This document shows, piece after piece, positions 15,774 to 24,979 of a stretch of 64,000 nucleotides of DNA. A program made the position numbers and the translations under genes. The notes under the pieces are model-generated. The model searched no databases. It worked only from the letters and a program-made list of their open reading frames with translations, and was not told the origin of the DNA. The first letter of the stretch is position 1. Each line of letters opens with the position of its first letter. Where the stretch lies: positions 124,001 through 188,000 of the forward strand of contig NZ_JABGCB010000009.1 of assembly GCF_013149295.1 (NCBI RefSeq), read 5' to 3'. The DNA comes from Novosphingobium sp. SG751A. GTDB lineage: Bacteria > Pseudomonadota > Alphaproteobacteria > Sphingomonadales > Sphingomonadaceae.

Positions 15774-16712
15774 CTATGGCTGATAGGCCAGCGCGGAAAA
15801 TCCCTGCTGGATTTCGCCCAGCACGAGATCGGCGGCATAGGACAGCGTGCGCGAGGTGGCCGTGGTCATGGCCAGCACCAGCGGCTTCAGGATAGGATCG
15901 GCCAGAGGGGTGAAGCACAGCGATCCGGCGCGCACCTCGCTGGCCACATCGACCCATGACAGCACGCCAACGCCGACGCCTTCCTGCACCAGGCTGGCGA
16001 TCATCTGGATATTGTCCGAGGTGAAGATGCGGGTAAGCGGCACCTGCGCCGCGCCTTGCAGCACGGCCACCTGATCGTGGACCGCCAGAGGCCGCGCGGG
16101 CAGGATGACGGGCAGATCGGCGGCCATCGAAAAACGCGCGCGGGGCAATTGCGAAACGGGGTGTCCCGGCAGGGTGATAAAGCCCAGCGGCACTTCGGCA
16201 AAGGCGCGCACGGTCAGATCGCGGATCGATTGCGGTTCGAAACCGATGCCGAAATCGACATCGCCATCGGCCACTGCATCGCGCATCGCCGCACTATCCA
16301 GGATGCGCAGCGCCACCGTGATGCCCGGATAGCGCCGATGCAGCGCGCAAAGCACCTGTGGAATATAGCCCTTGGTCAGCGCATGGATGACGGCGATCTC
16401 GACATGGCCGCGTTTCAATCCGCGCAGATCCTCGATCCGCGCTCGCGCATCGGCCAGCGATTTCTGCCAGTTGCCGCCCGCCGCCATCATGATCTCGCCC
16501 GCCGCCGTCAGACGCAGGCCCGATGGCAGGCGTTCGAACAGGGGCATGCCGATCTCAGCCTCGGCGTTCAGGATTTGCCGGTCGATGGCCGAGGCCGATA
16601 CGTGCAATTCATCGGCCGCCTTGCGGATCGAGCCGGTCCGGCCCACCACCATGAAATAGCGCAGGAAACGAGAGAAGGCGGGCATAGGCTGGCTCCAGAG
16701 GGGTGCGCTCAT
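15774..16712 (-). CDS. LysR-family transcriptional regulator
   Basis: 312 residues, or 303 from the internal ATG at 16685 (MPAFSRFLRYFMVVG), which fits the family start better. The winged helix-turn-helix occupies about residues 12-70 (GSIRKAADELHVSASAIDRQI), and the periplasmic-binding-like effector domain about 100-300. It is divergent from the exported adenosine deaminase gene, the usual arrangement for a LysR regulator and its target. It therefore probably senses a purine or derivative and controls the adenosine deaminase, TonB receptor and NUP genes. The ligand is inferred from context only. Confidence 0.88.
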   Translation of the reverse strand: MSAPLWSQPMPAFSRFLRYFMVVGRTGSIRKAADELHVSASAIDRQILNAEAEIGMPLFERLPSGLRLTAAGEIMMAAGGNWQKSLADARARIEDLRGLKRGHVEIAVIHALTKGYIPQVLCALHRRYPGITVALRILDSAAMRDAVADGDVDFGIGFEPQSIRDLTVRAFAEVPLGFITLPGHPVSQLPRARFSMAADLPVILPARPLAVHDQVAVLQGAAQVPLTRIFTSDNIQMIASLVQEGVGVGVLSWVDVASEVRAGSLCFTPLADPILKPLVLAMTTATSRTLSYAADLVLGEIQQGFSALAYQP

Positions 16713-16715
16713 TTT

Positions 16716-16754
16716 TGCAACGCTGTGTCTAGATCATTGCGTTTGATTGTTGCA
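16716..16754. promoter_or_regulatory. Inverted repeat in LysR / adenosine deaminase intergenic region
   Basis: TGCAAC at 16716-16721 and GTTGCA at 16749-16754 are perfect 6-bp inverted arms spaced 27 bp apart in the divergent promoter region, suitable for one or two LysR dimers. Short arms make this tentative. Confidence 0.3.
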
Positions 16755-16860
16755 GGTCAAGCCCTAAATTCACCGCCGAAGGGGTCAGGGGACCCTTTGA
16801 CGGGGACCAATCTTGAACATTTCCGGTGGCAGGCGGCGGTTGGGCGCCTCGACCTTGCGT

Positions 16861-18324
16861 ATGCGCCGGTCTTTGGGTCTTTGCATGCTGGCCGGGGCTG
16901 CGCTCCTCCCTCACGCGGTTCTGGCCGGAACCACCGCCGCCCGCGCTAATTCCTCTCCGGGGCGCGAGGCGGCGGTGGCGCGGATCATGGCGCGCGCGGC
17001 GCAAAGCCCGACCGAATTACGCCTGTTTTTGCGCGCCATGCCCAAGGGCGGCGATCTACATAACCATCTGTCGGGGGCGATCTGGGCGGAGGATTATCTG
17101 CTCTGGGCGGCGCAGGCGGGCTTTTGCGCCACTGCCGATGGCTTGAGCGTCGAGCCGCCGCCACCGGGCGGTTGCGCGAGCGAACGCCGGATCGAGCGCC
17201 GCGACGGGCAGGAATCGCCTGCCTATGCGCGGCTGGTCGACAGTTTTTCGACGCGCGGCTGGCAGGCGGGCGTGGGGCGCAATGAGCGTTCGGGCCATGC
17301 GCAATTCTTTCAGACCTTTGCCCGTTTCGCCCCGATTGCCGCTATCTCGACCGCGCCGATGCTGGCCTCGGTGCGCCGCCATGCCGCGCTCGACCGGGTG
17401 GGCTATCTGGAACTGGACCACAATACCAATGCCTTTTCGCAAGCGATCATGGCGGCGGGCGATGCGCCGATGGGCGAGGGCGATATTGCCGCCACCTTTG
17501 AGGCCGACCGCGCCTTGATCGAGCCTTTGCTGGCGCAGGCCAGCACGGAATTGAGCGCCGACGAGGCCGCCGCCGCCAAGGCCCTGCAATGTGCGACTCC
17601 GCAGGCCGAGGCCGGGTGCCGGGTGCGGGTGCATTATCTGTTTCAGGCCTTGCGGGCGCTGCCGCCGCGCATGGTGTTTCGTTCGCTGGTGGCCGCCTTC
17701 ATGATGGCCGACCATGATCCGCGCTATGTCGGCATCAACATCGTCATGCCCGAGGATCATCCGCTGGCGCTGCGTGATTACCCGCTGCATATGGCGATGA
17801 TCCGCTTTCTGGCGGCGCGCTATCCGCGCGTTCATCGCACGCTGCACGCGGGCGAGTTGGGCGCGACGCAGGTGCCGCCCCTCAATCGCACCGACCATAT
17901 CGCGCAGGCCATTGCGGCGGGCGCCCAGCGCATCGGCCACGGCGTCGATATTGCCGGAGAGGAAAATGCCGCCGCCACCATGGCGCGCATGGCCCGCGAA
18001 GGCATTGCAGTGGAAATCAATCTGACCAGCAATGATGTGATCCTTGGTGTAAAAGGCGAAGCGCATCCGCTGGGGCTTTATCGCCGCCATGGTGTGCCTT
18101 TCGTGCTGAGCACCGATGATGCGGGCGTTTTGCGCGGCGACATGACGGGTGAATATGTCCGCGCCGTGCGCGAACAGGGGCTGACCTATCGCGACCTCAA
18201 ACAGGCTTCGCGCGCCAGCCTGACCTATTCCTTCATGCCGCCCGATGAAAAGGCGGCCGCGCTGGCCGCGTTGGACCGGGAATGGGACGCGTTCGAGCAG
18301 GATCGGATGGCCGGGGCGCCATGA
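16861..18324 (+). CDS. Exported adenosine deaminase
   Basis: Converts adenosine (or a related purine) to inosine and ammonia. The ATG at 16861 is chosen because it starts directly with a signal peptide (MRRSLGLCMLAGAALLPHAVLAG); a TTG at 16813 would put 16 residues in front of it. The 487-residue product carries the metal-binding HxH (DLHNHLSGA, H67 and H69), the catalytic LHAGE, the GHG motif (RIGHGVD) and LSTDDAGV. All zinc ligands are present. A secreted adenosine deaminase is unusual in bacteria and resembles the ADGF/extracellular class. It heads a locus with a TonB receptor and a NUP-family protein. Confidence 0.92.
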   Translation: MRRSLGLCMLAGAALLPHAVLAGTTAARANSSPGREAAVARIMARAAQSPTELRLFLRAMPKGGDLHNHLSGAIWAEDYLLWAAQAGFCATADGLSVEPPPPGGCASERRIERRDGQESPAYARLVDSFSTRGWQAGVGRNERSGHAQFFQTFARFAPIAAISTAPMLASVRRHAALDRVGYLELDHNTNAFSQAIMAAGDAPMGEGDIAATFEADRALIEPLLAQASTELSADEAAAAKALQCATPQAEAGCRVRVHYLFQALRALPPRMVFRSLVAAFMMADHDPRYVGINIVMPEDHPLALRDYPLHMAMIRFLAARYPRVHRTLHAGELGATQVPPLNRTDHIAQAIAAGAQRIGHGVDIAGEENAAATMARMAREGIAVEINLTSNDVILGVKGEAHPLGLYRRHGVPFVLSTDDAGVLRGDMTGEYVRAVREQGLTYRDLKQASRASLTYSFMPPDEKAAALAALDREWDAFEQDRMAGAP

Positions 18325-18419
18325 AGCCTATCAGCAAAAAATAAGCCGCACAGGCATGGGCAAGAGGACAGGGAACAATCACGGGGCGGGCAGCGCAGGG
18401 GCGCGGCCGGCCATCAAAC

Positions 18420-20867
18420 ATGGGGGCATGTATAATGAAATATCAGGAGAAATTACGGCTGCGGCGCGTGGCTCTGGCGGCGGTGCTGTTGACGGGATCG
18501 GTGCTTTCAACGCCTGCTCTGGCCGATGATGAACCGGCAGCGGAAAAGAAGGAAATTGTCGTGCAGGGCTCGCTGGGCGCGTTGCCTTTGAAGGATGTCG
18601 GCACGATCTTTGGCTTCAACAAGAATCTGGTGGAAACGCCCCGCTCGGCCTCGACCATTTCCAAGGAGCAGATGGAGCGTTTCGGCGCGACCGAGATCTA
18701 TGACCTGATGGCGCAATCGCCGGGCGTGTTCACCAATTCGTTCTTTGGCGTAGGCGGCGCGCTCGATATTCGCGGCACGCCGGGCGAAGTCTATTTTCGC
18801 GGCGTGCGCCGTCTGGACAATCCGGGCAATTATCCTACCCCGCTGGGCGCCTCGGACCGGATCGACATCGTGCGCGGGCCTTCATCGCCCATCTATGGCC
18901 CGTCCAAGACCGGCGGCTATATGAACTTCGTGCCCAAATCGGCGCGTGCGGGCAAGGGCAAGTTTCTTGACCATGCCGAGGGTGAGGTGAACTATACCGG
19001 CGGCAGTTGGAGCAAGAATGTCCTGTCCGCCTCGATCCGCGGGCCGGGCAAGATCGGTTCGAAAGAATTCGGCTACAGCCTCTATGGCGAGGTCGAGGAC
19101 AGCGGCTCCTATTACCGCAACATGGGCACCAAGCAGACCATCCTTCAGGCCAGCTTCGATGTCGATCTGACCTCAAACCTGCGGCTCGAATTTGGCGGCA
19201 TGTATCACAATTACAAAGGCCAGCAGAATGGCGGCTGGAACCGCCTTACGCAGGATCTGGTCAACACCGGCACCTATCTGACCGGCCAGCCCACGCTTTC
19301 GATGGACACCAATGGCGACGGCAAGATTTCGGCCCGTGAGATCGAGGCGCTTTCGCCCGGCGGCCTGTCGCAATTTGGCGGCTTTGCCTGTGGCGGCAAT
19401 GTGTTTGCCTCCTCGATCACCAATGGCTGCTATACCAACCCCTATATGGCCGTCACCAACACCGGCACGGCCAAATTGTCGCGCAAGGATGTGCTGACCG
19501 GCCCGAATGACAAGCTGTGGAACAAGGCCACCACGCTCTATGCCGATCTGATCTGGGACGCTTCGGACACGCTGGAGATCAAGAACCAGCTTTTCTATGA
19601 TGGTTACGACAATCTCAACGAGAATGCCTATGGCTTCTCGCAATTCCATAATTCCTATGTGATCGAGGACAAGATCGTCGCGACCAAGAAGGTCGAGAAC
19701 GATCTGGGCAAGTTCCAGCTTCAGCTCAGCCCCTCGATCCGCTATACCGACTTTCTGCATGGTGATGATTTCACTTATGAATATTTTCATCGGGTCGATC
19801 TGACGCAGGGCTATAACGCCTATTCCACCCGCCTTCTTTCGACCCAGTGCAATTGCGATTACACCAATTATCTCCGCGGCTATTATACCGACGCCGCCTT
19901 TGCCGCGCTGACCGATCTGGATTTCAAGTTCGGTCTCGATATTACCTTGGGCGCGCGGTATGACAGCATCCATGTCCAGACCGGCAGCGACAATTCCAAG
20001 CTGCAAACCAAGATCACCAACCCCGCAGCGCTGAGCGCCAAGGCCACCAACGGGGTGTGGAGCTGGTCGGCCAGCGCCAATTATCGCGCGCCCCTTGGTC
20101 TGGTGCCCTATGGCACGATCGCCAAGCAATCGACGGTGATCGCGGGGCAGGGGGCCGAGGTCTATGCCGCCAATGTCAGCGGCAATGCATGGACCACCGC
20201 GTCCAAGATGTGGGAACTGGGCATCAAGGGTTCGTGGCTGGGCGGGCGCCTCTATGCCGCGGTCGATACCTATAATCAAAAGCGCACCGATTTCTCGATC
20301 CAGTCCTCGACCGTCAATCAATCGGTCGAAACGCGTGGCATCGAGGCCGAAGTGCGCTGGTCGGTGGACCGGCACCTGCTGCTCTCGGCCAATTACACCA
20401 AGACCAAAGTGTATAACCTGTCCTTCTATAACGCGGGCAGCACGTTCAGCTTCCTTGGCATCGAGGATCTGAAGGGCGTGACCAATCCCTATCTGTTCCT
20501 TGGCGGTCAGCCGGGCGGTCTGGTTTTGACCAACACGATGGAAAAGTCGCGCCGCGCGGGCATTCCCACCAACACCTTCTCGGCCACGGCCACCTATGCC
20601 TTTGACAATGGCCTTGCCTTTGCCGCCAGCGCGACGGCGGTGGATTCGGTTTATTCGGGCCAGTCGCAGGCGGTGCGCCTGCCCGCCTATACGCTGGTCG
20701 ACCTCTCGGCCAGCTACAAGACCGGGCCATGGCTGTTCCGCGTGGTGGTGAAAAATGCGACGGATGCCACCTATTTCCGCGCCAATTTCACCGAATTGTT
20801 CGGCTCGACCATCGTCCTGCCGGAAAAGCCCCGCAGCGTGCAGGGTTCGGTCGTTTACAAGTTCTGA
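18420..20867 (+). CDS. TonB-dependent receptor, probably for purine nucleosides
   Basis: 815 residues; an internal ATG at 18435 (MKYQEKLRLRRVALAAVLLTG) may be the true start and gives a clean signal peptide ending PALA-DD. The plug is at about 45-190 (VETPRSASTISKEQMERFG, FRGVRRLDNPGNYP, DRIDIVRGPSSPIYGPSKTGGYMNF). The barrel ends SVQGSVVYKF. A canonical EF-hand calcium loop, DTNGDGKISARE (residues 296-307), sits in an early barrel segment, probably an extracellular loop. The gene lies between the exported adenosine deaminase and NUP genes, so nucleoside or nucleobase import is likely, though the fold itself resembles siderophore receptors. Confidence 0.92.
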   Translation: MGACIMKYQEKLRLRRVALAAVLLTGSVLSTPALADDEPAAEKKEIVVQGSLGALPLKDVGTIFGFNKNLVETPRSASTISKEQMERFGATEIYDLMAQSPGVFTNSFFGVGGALDIRGTPGEVYFRGVRRLDNPGNYPTPLGASDRIDIVRGPSSPIYGPSKTGGYMNFVPKSARAGKGKFLDHAEGEVNYTGGSWSKNVLSASIRGPGKIGSKEFGYSLYGEVEDSGSYYRNMGTKQTILQASFDVDLTSNLRLEFGGMYHNYKGQQNGGWNRLTQDLVNTGTYLTGQPTLSMDTNGDGKISAREIEALSPGGLSQFGGFACGGNVFASSITNGCYTNPYMAVTNTGTAKLSRKDVLTGPNDKLWNKATTLYADLIWDASDTLEIKNQLFYDGYDNLNENAYGFSQFHNSYVIEDKIVATKKVENDLGKFQLQLSPSIRYTDFLHGDDFTYEYFHRVDLTQGYNAYSTRLLSTQCNCDYTNYLRGYYTDAAFAALTDLDFKFGLDITLGARYDSIHVQTGSDNSKLQTKITNPAALSAKATNGVWSWSASANYRAPLGLVPYGTIAKQSTVIAGQGAEVYAANVSGNAWTTASKMWELGIKGSWLGGRLYAAVDTYNQKRTDFSIQSSTVNQSVETRGIEAEVRWSVDRHLLLSANYTKTKVYNLSFYNAGSTFSFLGIEDLKGVTNPYLFLGGQPGGLVLTNTMEKSRRAGIPTNTFSATATYAFDNGLAFAASATAVDSVYSGQSQAVRLPAYTLVDLSASYKTGPWLFRVVVKNATDATYFRANFTELFGSTIVLPEKPRSVQGSVVYKF

Positions 20868-20872
20868 TGAAT

Positions 20873-20901
20873 GGGGCGGGGCGTTCAGGCGCCCCGTCCG
20901 T
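20873..20901 (+). terminator. Intercistronic hairpin between receptor and NUP gene
   Basis: GGGGCGGGGCG pairs with CGCCCCGTCC around a short loop, with no U-run after it. It may partially terminate or stabilise the receptor mRNA 3-prime end rather than end the operon. Confidence 0.35.
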
Positions 20902-20917
20902 TTGGGAAAGTGATTAT

Positions 20918-22054
20918 ATGGTAATGGCCCGTTACAAGGCTTTGTTTTTGGCGCTGACGGCTGCTCTGGCGGGGCCGGTGGCGGCGGCTCCCGTGTCTCC
21001 GCGCGCTGCTTTGGCGGGAATTGCCAAATGCGCGCCTGCCGCGCCTTGCGCCGCGCATCTGCCGGTACGGGTGGTGGTGGTCACGCTGTTTGAAATCGGC
21101 AAGGATGAGGGCGACCGGCCCGGTGAGTTCCAGCTCTGGAAAGAACGGGCCAAGCTGACGCAGCGGATCCCTTTCCCGCAGGGCTATCACGACCTTTACT
21201 ACAACCCGGAAACGCAGGTTCTGGGCATAGTGACCGGCATGGGCAATATCAAGTCGGCCACCGCCGCGCTGGCGCTGGGGCTGGATCAGCGGCTCGATCT
21301 GTCCCATGCCTATTGGTTGGTGGCGGGGATTGCGGGGATTGATCCGGCTGCCGGCTCGGCGGGCAGCGCGGCCTGGGCGCGCTATCTGGTCGATGGCGAT
21401 ATGGCGCATGAAATTGACGCGCGTGAAATCCCCAAGGGCTGGAAATATGGTTATTTCCCGATCCATGGCTCGACGAAAGTGGAGGGCGACCCGCTGGCGG
21501 GGCCTGCGCCGGTGGCGTCCAATGGCGAGATGTTTGCGCTCAACGCCGGGCTTGCCCAGTGGGCTTACGGGCTGACCAAGGACATCAAACTGCCCGACGA
21601 TGCCTCGATTACCGCCCAGCGCGAGCTGTATAAGGAGTTCCCGGCCGCCCAAATGCCGCCCCATGTGATGATGGGCGATCAACTGGCCGCGATGACCTAT
21701 TGGCATGGCGAGAAGATGACCCAGTGGGGCCGCGACTGGGTCAAATACTGGACCAATGGCAAGGGCACTTTCGTCACCTCGGCGATGGAGGAGACGGGGA
21801 TTATCCAGAGCCTTGAATATCTGACCAAGGTGGGCCGGGCAGATCGCAATCGGATGATGGTGCTGCGCGCGGGGTCGAATTTCACCATGCCGCCGTCGGG
21901 CATGGGCGCTGCGGAAAATATGGCGCGCGAGAATGGCGGCTATTCCGGCATGACCGCCGCGCTGGAGGCGCTTTATGCGGCCGGGTCAAAGGTGGTGGGG
22001 GAAATCACCACGCATTGGCCGCGCTATGAAAAATCCGCGCCCTCGGCCCCTTAA
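20918..22054 (+). CDS. Exported NUP-family protein (purine nucleoside permease family)
   Basis: 378 residues from ATG 20918, with GGGAAAG 8 bp upstream; an ATG at 20924 is a close alternative. A signal peptide (YKALFLALTAALAGPVAAA) leads a soluble protein without other transmembrane segments, so the name permease, taken from the fungal relative, does not describe it well. Motifs such as VTGMGNIKSATAAL, AGIAGIDP, TSAMEETGI and VLRAGSNF resemble purine nucleoside phosphorylase-fold enzymes. It is more likely a periplasmic nucleoside binding or cleaving protein. It follows the receptor by 50 bp and ends overlapping the convergent enoyl-CoA hydratase by 4 bp. Confidence 0.87.
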   Translation: MVMARYKALFLALTAALAGPVAAAPVSPRAALAGIAKCAPAAPCAAHLPVRVVVVTLFEIGKDEGDRPGEFQLWKERAKLTQRIPFPQGYHDLYYNPETQVLGIVTGMGNIKSATAALALGLDQRLDLSHAYWLVAGIAGIDPAAGSAGSAAWARYLVDGDMAHEIDAREIPKGWKYGYFPIHGSTKVEGDPLAGPAPVASNGEMFALNAGLAQWAYGLTKDIKLPDDASITAQRELYKEFPAAQMPPHVMMGDQLAAMTYWHGEKMTQWGRDWVKYWTNGKGTFVTSAMEETGIIQSLEYLTKVGRADRNRMMVLRAGSNFTMPPSGMGAAENMARENGGYSGMTAALEALYAAGSKVVGEITTHWPRYEKSAPSAP

Positions 22055-22788
22055 CCCTTGCGCTTGAAAAATCCCTCGGCGCGGGCGGCGAAATCCGCCC
22101 CGTCGAAGGCTGATGCGAACAGGGCCAGCGAGGCTTCGTCCTCCTGCCTTTGCCCGGCGATCACCCGCGCGATGGTATGCAATGTTGCGCTATGGGTGAA
22201 GGCGGAATTGGCGGTAATGGCGCGCAATGGCCCATGCGCGCTTTCGGCCATCTCCTCGATCAATCCGATGCGCAGCGCTTCGTCGGCCCCGATCAACTGG
22301 CCGGTCAGCATCAGGCGCCGCGCCTGACCCGGCCCGACCAGATCAACCAGCAGCCCCGTATCATGCAGCGGATAGGCCAGCCCCAGCCGCGCGGGCGTAA
22401 TGCCGAAACGCGCGCGCGCCGTCGCCACCCGTATGTGGCAGGCCAAAATCAGCCCGCATCCCCCGCCGATCGCATCGCCATCGATCATCGCGACCAACGG
22501 CTTGGGGCATTGCGCCAGCGCCGATTGCGCCGCGTTTATCGCGCCCTGCGTGGCGGCGCGCAGCGCCAGATCCTCGCGCGCAGCCAGCATCTCGCCAATA
22601 TCGGCCCCCGCGCAGAACAGGCCCGGCGTGGCCGAGGTCAGGACAATCGCGCGCACATCATCATCGCCCACCGCCTGCGCCAGCAAATCCGGCAGCGCCT
22701 GCCACATGGCAAGGTTCATTGCATTATGGCGTTCGGGGCGGTCGATCAGCAGGCGCGCGATGGCGCCATCCTTGTCCAGTTTCAGCAT
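22051..22788 (-). CDS. Enoyl-CoA hydratase/isomerase family protein
   Basis: 245-residue crotonase-fold enzyme acting on enoyl- or related acyl-CoA esters. The oxyanion-hole segments are FCAGADIGEML (about 59-69) and DGDAIGGGCGLILAC (about 103-117), followed by FGITPARLGLAYPLHDTG. At the first catalytic Glu position of hydratases the segment reads GGCGLILAC, and at the second AYPLHDTG, so the classical Glu pair is not evident. It may therefore be an isomerase or other crotonase activity. The C-terminus ends FAARAEGFFKRKG, as is usual. It is 63 bp downstream of the PHA depolymerase on the same strand, which suggests a shared acyl-CoA role. Confidence 0.9.
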   Translation of the reverse strand: MLKLDKDGAIARLLIDRPERHNAMNLAMWQALPDLLAQAVGDDDVRAIVLTSATPGLFCAGADIGEMLAAREDLALRAATQGAINAAQSALAQCPKPLVAMIDGDAIGGGCGLILACHIRVATARARFGITPARLGLAYPLHDTGLLVDLVGPGQARRLMLTGQLIGADEALRIGLIEEMAESAHGPLRAITANSAFTHSATLHTIARVIAGQRQEDEASLALFASAFDGADFAARAEGFFKRKG

Positions 22789-22851
22789 GGGTGCCTCTTA
22801 CCCGATCCCACGCCACGGCAACAGCGCGCCGATGGTCGCAGCGCGGATAGG

Positions 22852-24072
22852 TTAACTCATCGCCAGCACTAGATTGCGCACTTGCGGATAGACCTGCTTT
22901 TCCCATTTCGAACCGGCAAACACGCCGTAATGGCCCACGCCCGGCTGCAAATGATGTCGCCGCAGATGGGGGCGCAGCGAAGAGCACATCTGATGCGCCG
23001 CCGCTGTCTGGCCCACGCCGCAAATATCGTCGCGCTCGCCCTCGACGGTCAGCAGCGCGGTCTGTCGGATCGCCGCGCAGTCAATGCGGCGGCCCCGGTG
23101 CATCATTTCTCCCCGCGCCAGCGTGGCCTGCTGAAACACCTGATCGATGGTTTCGAGATAGAATTCCGCCGACAGGTCCAGCACCGCCATATATTCTTCG
23201 TAAAAGTGGGCGATCTTCTTGGCTTCGGCCTCGCGCTCGTCGACAAGAGCCTGATAGAGCTTGCGAAATTGTCCGAAATGGCGGCCAAGGTTCATCGACA
23301 TAAAGGCGGTCAGTTGGAGGAAGCCGGGATAGACCCTCCGCCCCGCGCCCTTATGCCGCGAAGGCACGCGCGAGATCAGATTGGCCTCGAACCAGTCCAG
23401 CGTATTGGCATTGGCCAGTTCATTGACCACCGTTGGCGCCTCGCGCACATCGACCGGTCCGCTCATCAGCGTCAGGCTGCGCGGGGTGCACGGATCGCGC
23501 TCGGCGCTCATCACCGCCACCGTGGCCAGCGCCGAAACGCAGGGCTGGCACACGGCCAGCATATGGCTGCGCGGGCCCAGTTCGCGCAGGAAATGGATCA
23601 GATAATCGGTGTAATCCTCCAGCCCGAAACGCCCCTCGGCCAGAGGCACATCGCGCGCATTCTTCCAGTCGGTCAGATAGACATCGTGATCGCGCAGCAA
23701 GACCTCGACCGTATGGGCGAGCAGCGTGGCGTAATGGCCGGATAGGGGCGCCACCACCAGCATCTTGGGCTGGGGCGTCATCACCTCGTCCTTGGCGAAA
23801 TGGATCAGATTGCCAAAGGGGCGCTCGAGGGCCACCTCTTCGCGCACGGCCACATTGGCATTGCCCACGCGCACCTGTGTAATGCCAAAGGCAGGGCGGC
23901 TGTGGGTTATGGCCGAAAGCTTGTGAGTCGCGCAAAGCGCATGCATCCGGCGCGGCCAGCCCCAGACATCGGCCCATGGCCAGAGCCGGTCGCGCGCCTC
24001 CAGCGCCAGCGCCGCCATCCGCCGCGATGGCTCCATCATGTCGCAATAGGTCTGATAGGCCTGATAAAGCAT
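22852..24072 (-). CDS. phaZ: Intracellular polyhydroxyalkanoate depolymerase
   Basis: 406 residues, no signal peptide, matching the intracellular PHB depolymerase family that mobilises carbon stored in PHA granules. The N-terminus MLYQAYQTYCDMMEP is the family start. The active-site region reads MLAVCQPCVSALA: the nucleophile in this family is a Cys in a CQP motif, here C175. The probable acid is in EGERDDICG and the catalytic His in PGVGHYGVFAGSKW. It is followed by an enoyl-CoA hydratase gene. A second, secreted depolymerase is present at 40697, so the organism may use both stored and external polyester. Confidence 0.94.
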   Translation of the reverse strand: MLYQAYQTYCDMMEPSRRMAALALEARDRLWPWADVWGWPRRMHALCATHKLSAITHSRPAFGITQVRVGNANVAVREEVALERPFGNLIHFAKDEVMTPQPKMLVVAPLSGHYATLLAHTVEVLLRDHDVYLTDWKNARDVPLAEGRFGLEDYTDYLIHFLRELGPRSHMLAVCQPCVSALATVAVMSAERDPCTPRSLTLMSGPVDVREAPTVVNELANANTLDWFEANLISRVPSRHKGAGRRVYPGFLQLTAFMSMNLGRHFGQFRKLYQALVDEREAEAKKIAHFYEEYMAVLDLSAEFYLETIDQVFQQATLARGEMMHRGRRIDCAAIRQTALLTVEGERDDICGVGQTAAAHQMCSSLRPHLRRHHLQPGVGHYGVFAGSKWEKQVYPQVRNLVLAMS

Positions 24073-24217
24073 GGATTCGGTCCGCCAATCTTTCCGCCCG
24101 GTGCATGATTCGTCTGCATGCCGGAGTGAAATAATAGGGTGATGCTGCGCTGCGTCATTGCGCTTGGCAAGAGTTTATGCTGCAAAAGCGAAACAGGTGT
24201 AGAAGAGGACGCAAGTC

Positions 24218-24871
24218 ATGGCCAAGGCAACGCTCACCATTTCCAGCAAAACCTATTCGGCATGGTCGCTGCGCGGCTGGCTGCTGACCCAACTGGCGGG
24301 GCTGGAGGTCGATGAACAGCGGGTGGAGAATGATGCGGCCGACCGCGCCGAATTGCTGCTGCTCAGCCCATCGGTGCTGGTGCCGCGCCTGACGCATGAA
24401 GGGGCCAGCGTGTGGGATACGCTGGCGATTGCCGAATATCTCAACGAGCTTTACCCCGATGCCCAGATGCTGCCCGCCGACCGGATCGCGCGCGCGCATT
24501 GCCGGTCCATCAGCGGCGAGATCCATTCCGGCTTTACCAATCTGCGCTCGGCCCTGCCGATGAACCTGAAGGTGCGCCATAATAAATTCCCGGTCTTTTC
24601 CGGCGCGCGCCCCGATATCGAGCGGATCGAGGTGATCTGGCAGGAATGTTTGAGCAAATATGGCGGCCCGTTCCTGTTCGGCGCCGCGCCCACGATTGCA
24701 GACGCGATGTATGCCCCCGTCACCACGCGCTTCCTTTCCTATGCGGTGGGCCTGAGCGCGCCGAGCGCCGCCTATTGCCAGACCATCGCAGCATGGGGCC
24801 CGATGATCGTATGGCGCGAGGCCGCCTTGGCAGAGGCCGAGGAGTTCGAGGATCTGGATGTCGAATTCTGA
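24218..24871 (+). CDS. Glutathione S-transferase family protein
   Basis: 217 residues with GAGGA 9 bp upstream of the ATG. N-terminal thioredoxin-fold domain (1 to about 85): KTYSAWSLRGWLL contains the catalytic Ser region of the zeta/beta-like class, PSVLVPRLTHEG has the cis-Pro, and VWDTLAIAEYLNELYP the glutathione gamma-Glu contact. The all-helical C-terminal domain follows (about 90-210; FLFGAAPTIADAMYAPVTTRFLSY, with the N-capping Asp). Substrate unknown; detoxification is likely. It is monocistronic, in front of a porin gene. Confidence 0.92.
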   Translation: MAKATLTISSKTYSAWSLRGWLLTQLAGLEVDEQRVENDAADRAELLLLSPSVLVPRLTHEGASVWDTLAIAEYLNELYPDAQMLPADRIARAHCRSISGEIHSGFTNLRSALPMNLKVRHNKFPVFSGARPDIERIEVIWQECLSKYGGPFLFGAAPTIADAMYAPVTTRFLSYAVGLSAPSAAYCQTIAAWGPMIVWREAALAEAEEFEDLDVEF

Positions 24872-24979
24872 AACAGTGCTCCCGATAAAACTACGCAGAA
24901 GCCTGCCTCCGGCATTTTAGGGCTTTGGATTGTAGCATCACCTCCCTAGAGAACGCGCCCATTGGGGGGATTTCGGGGA

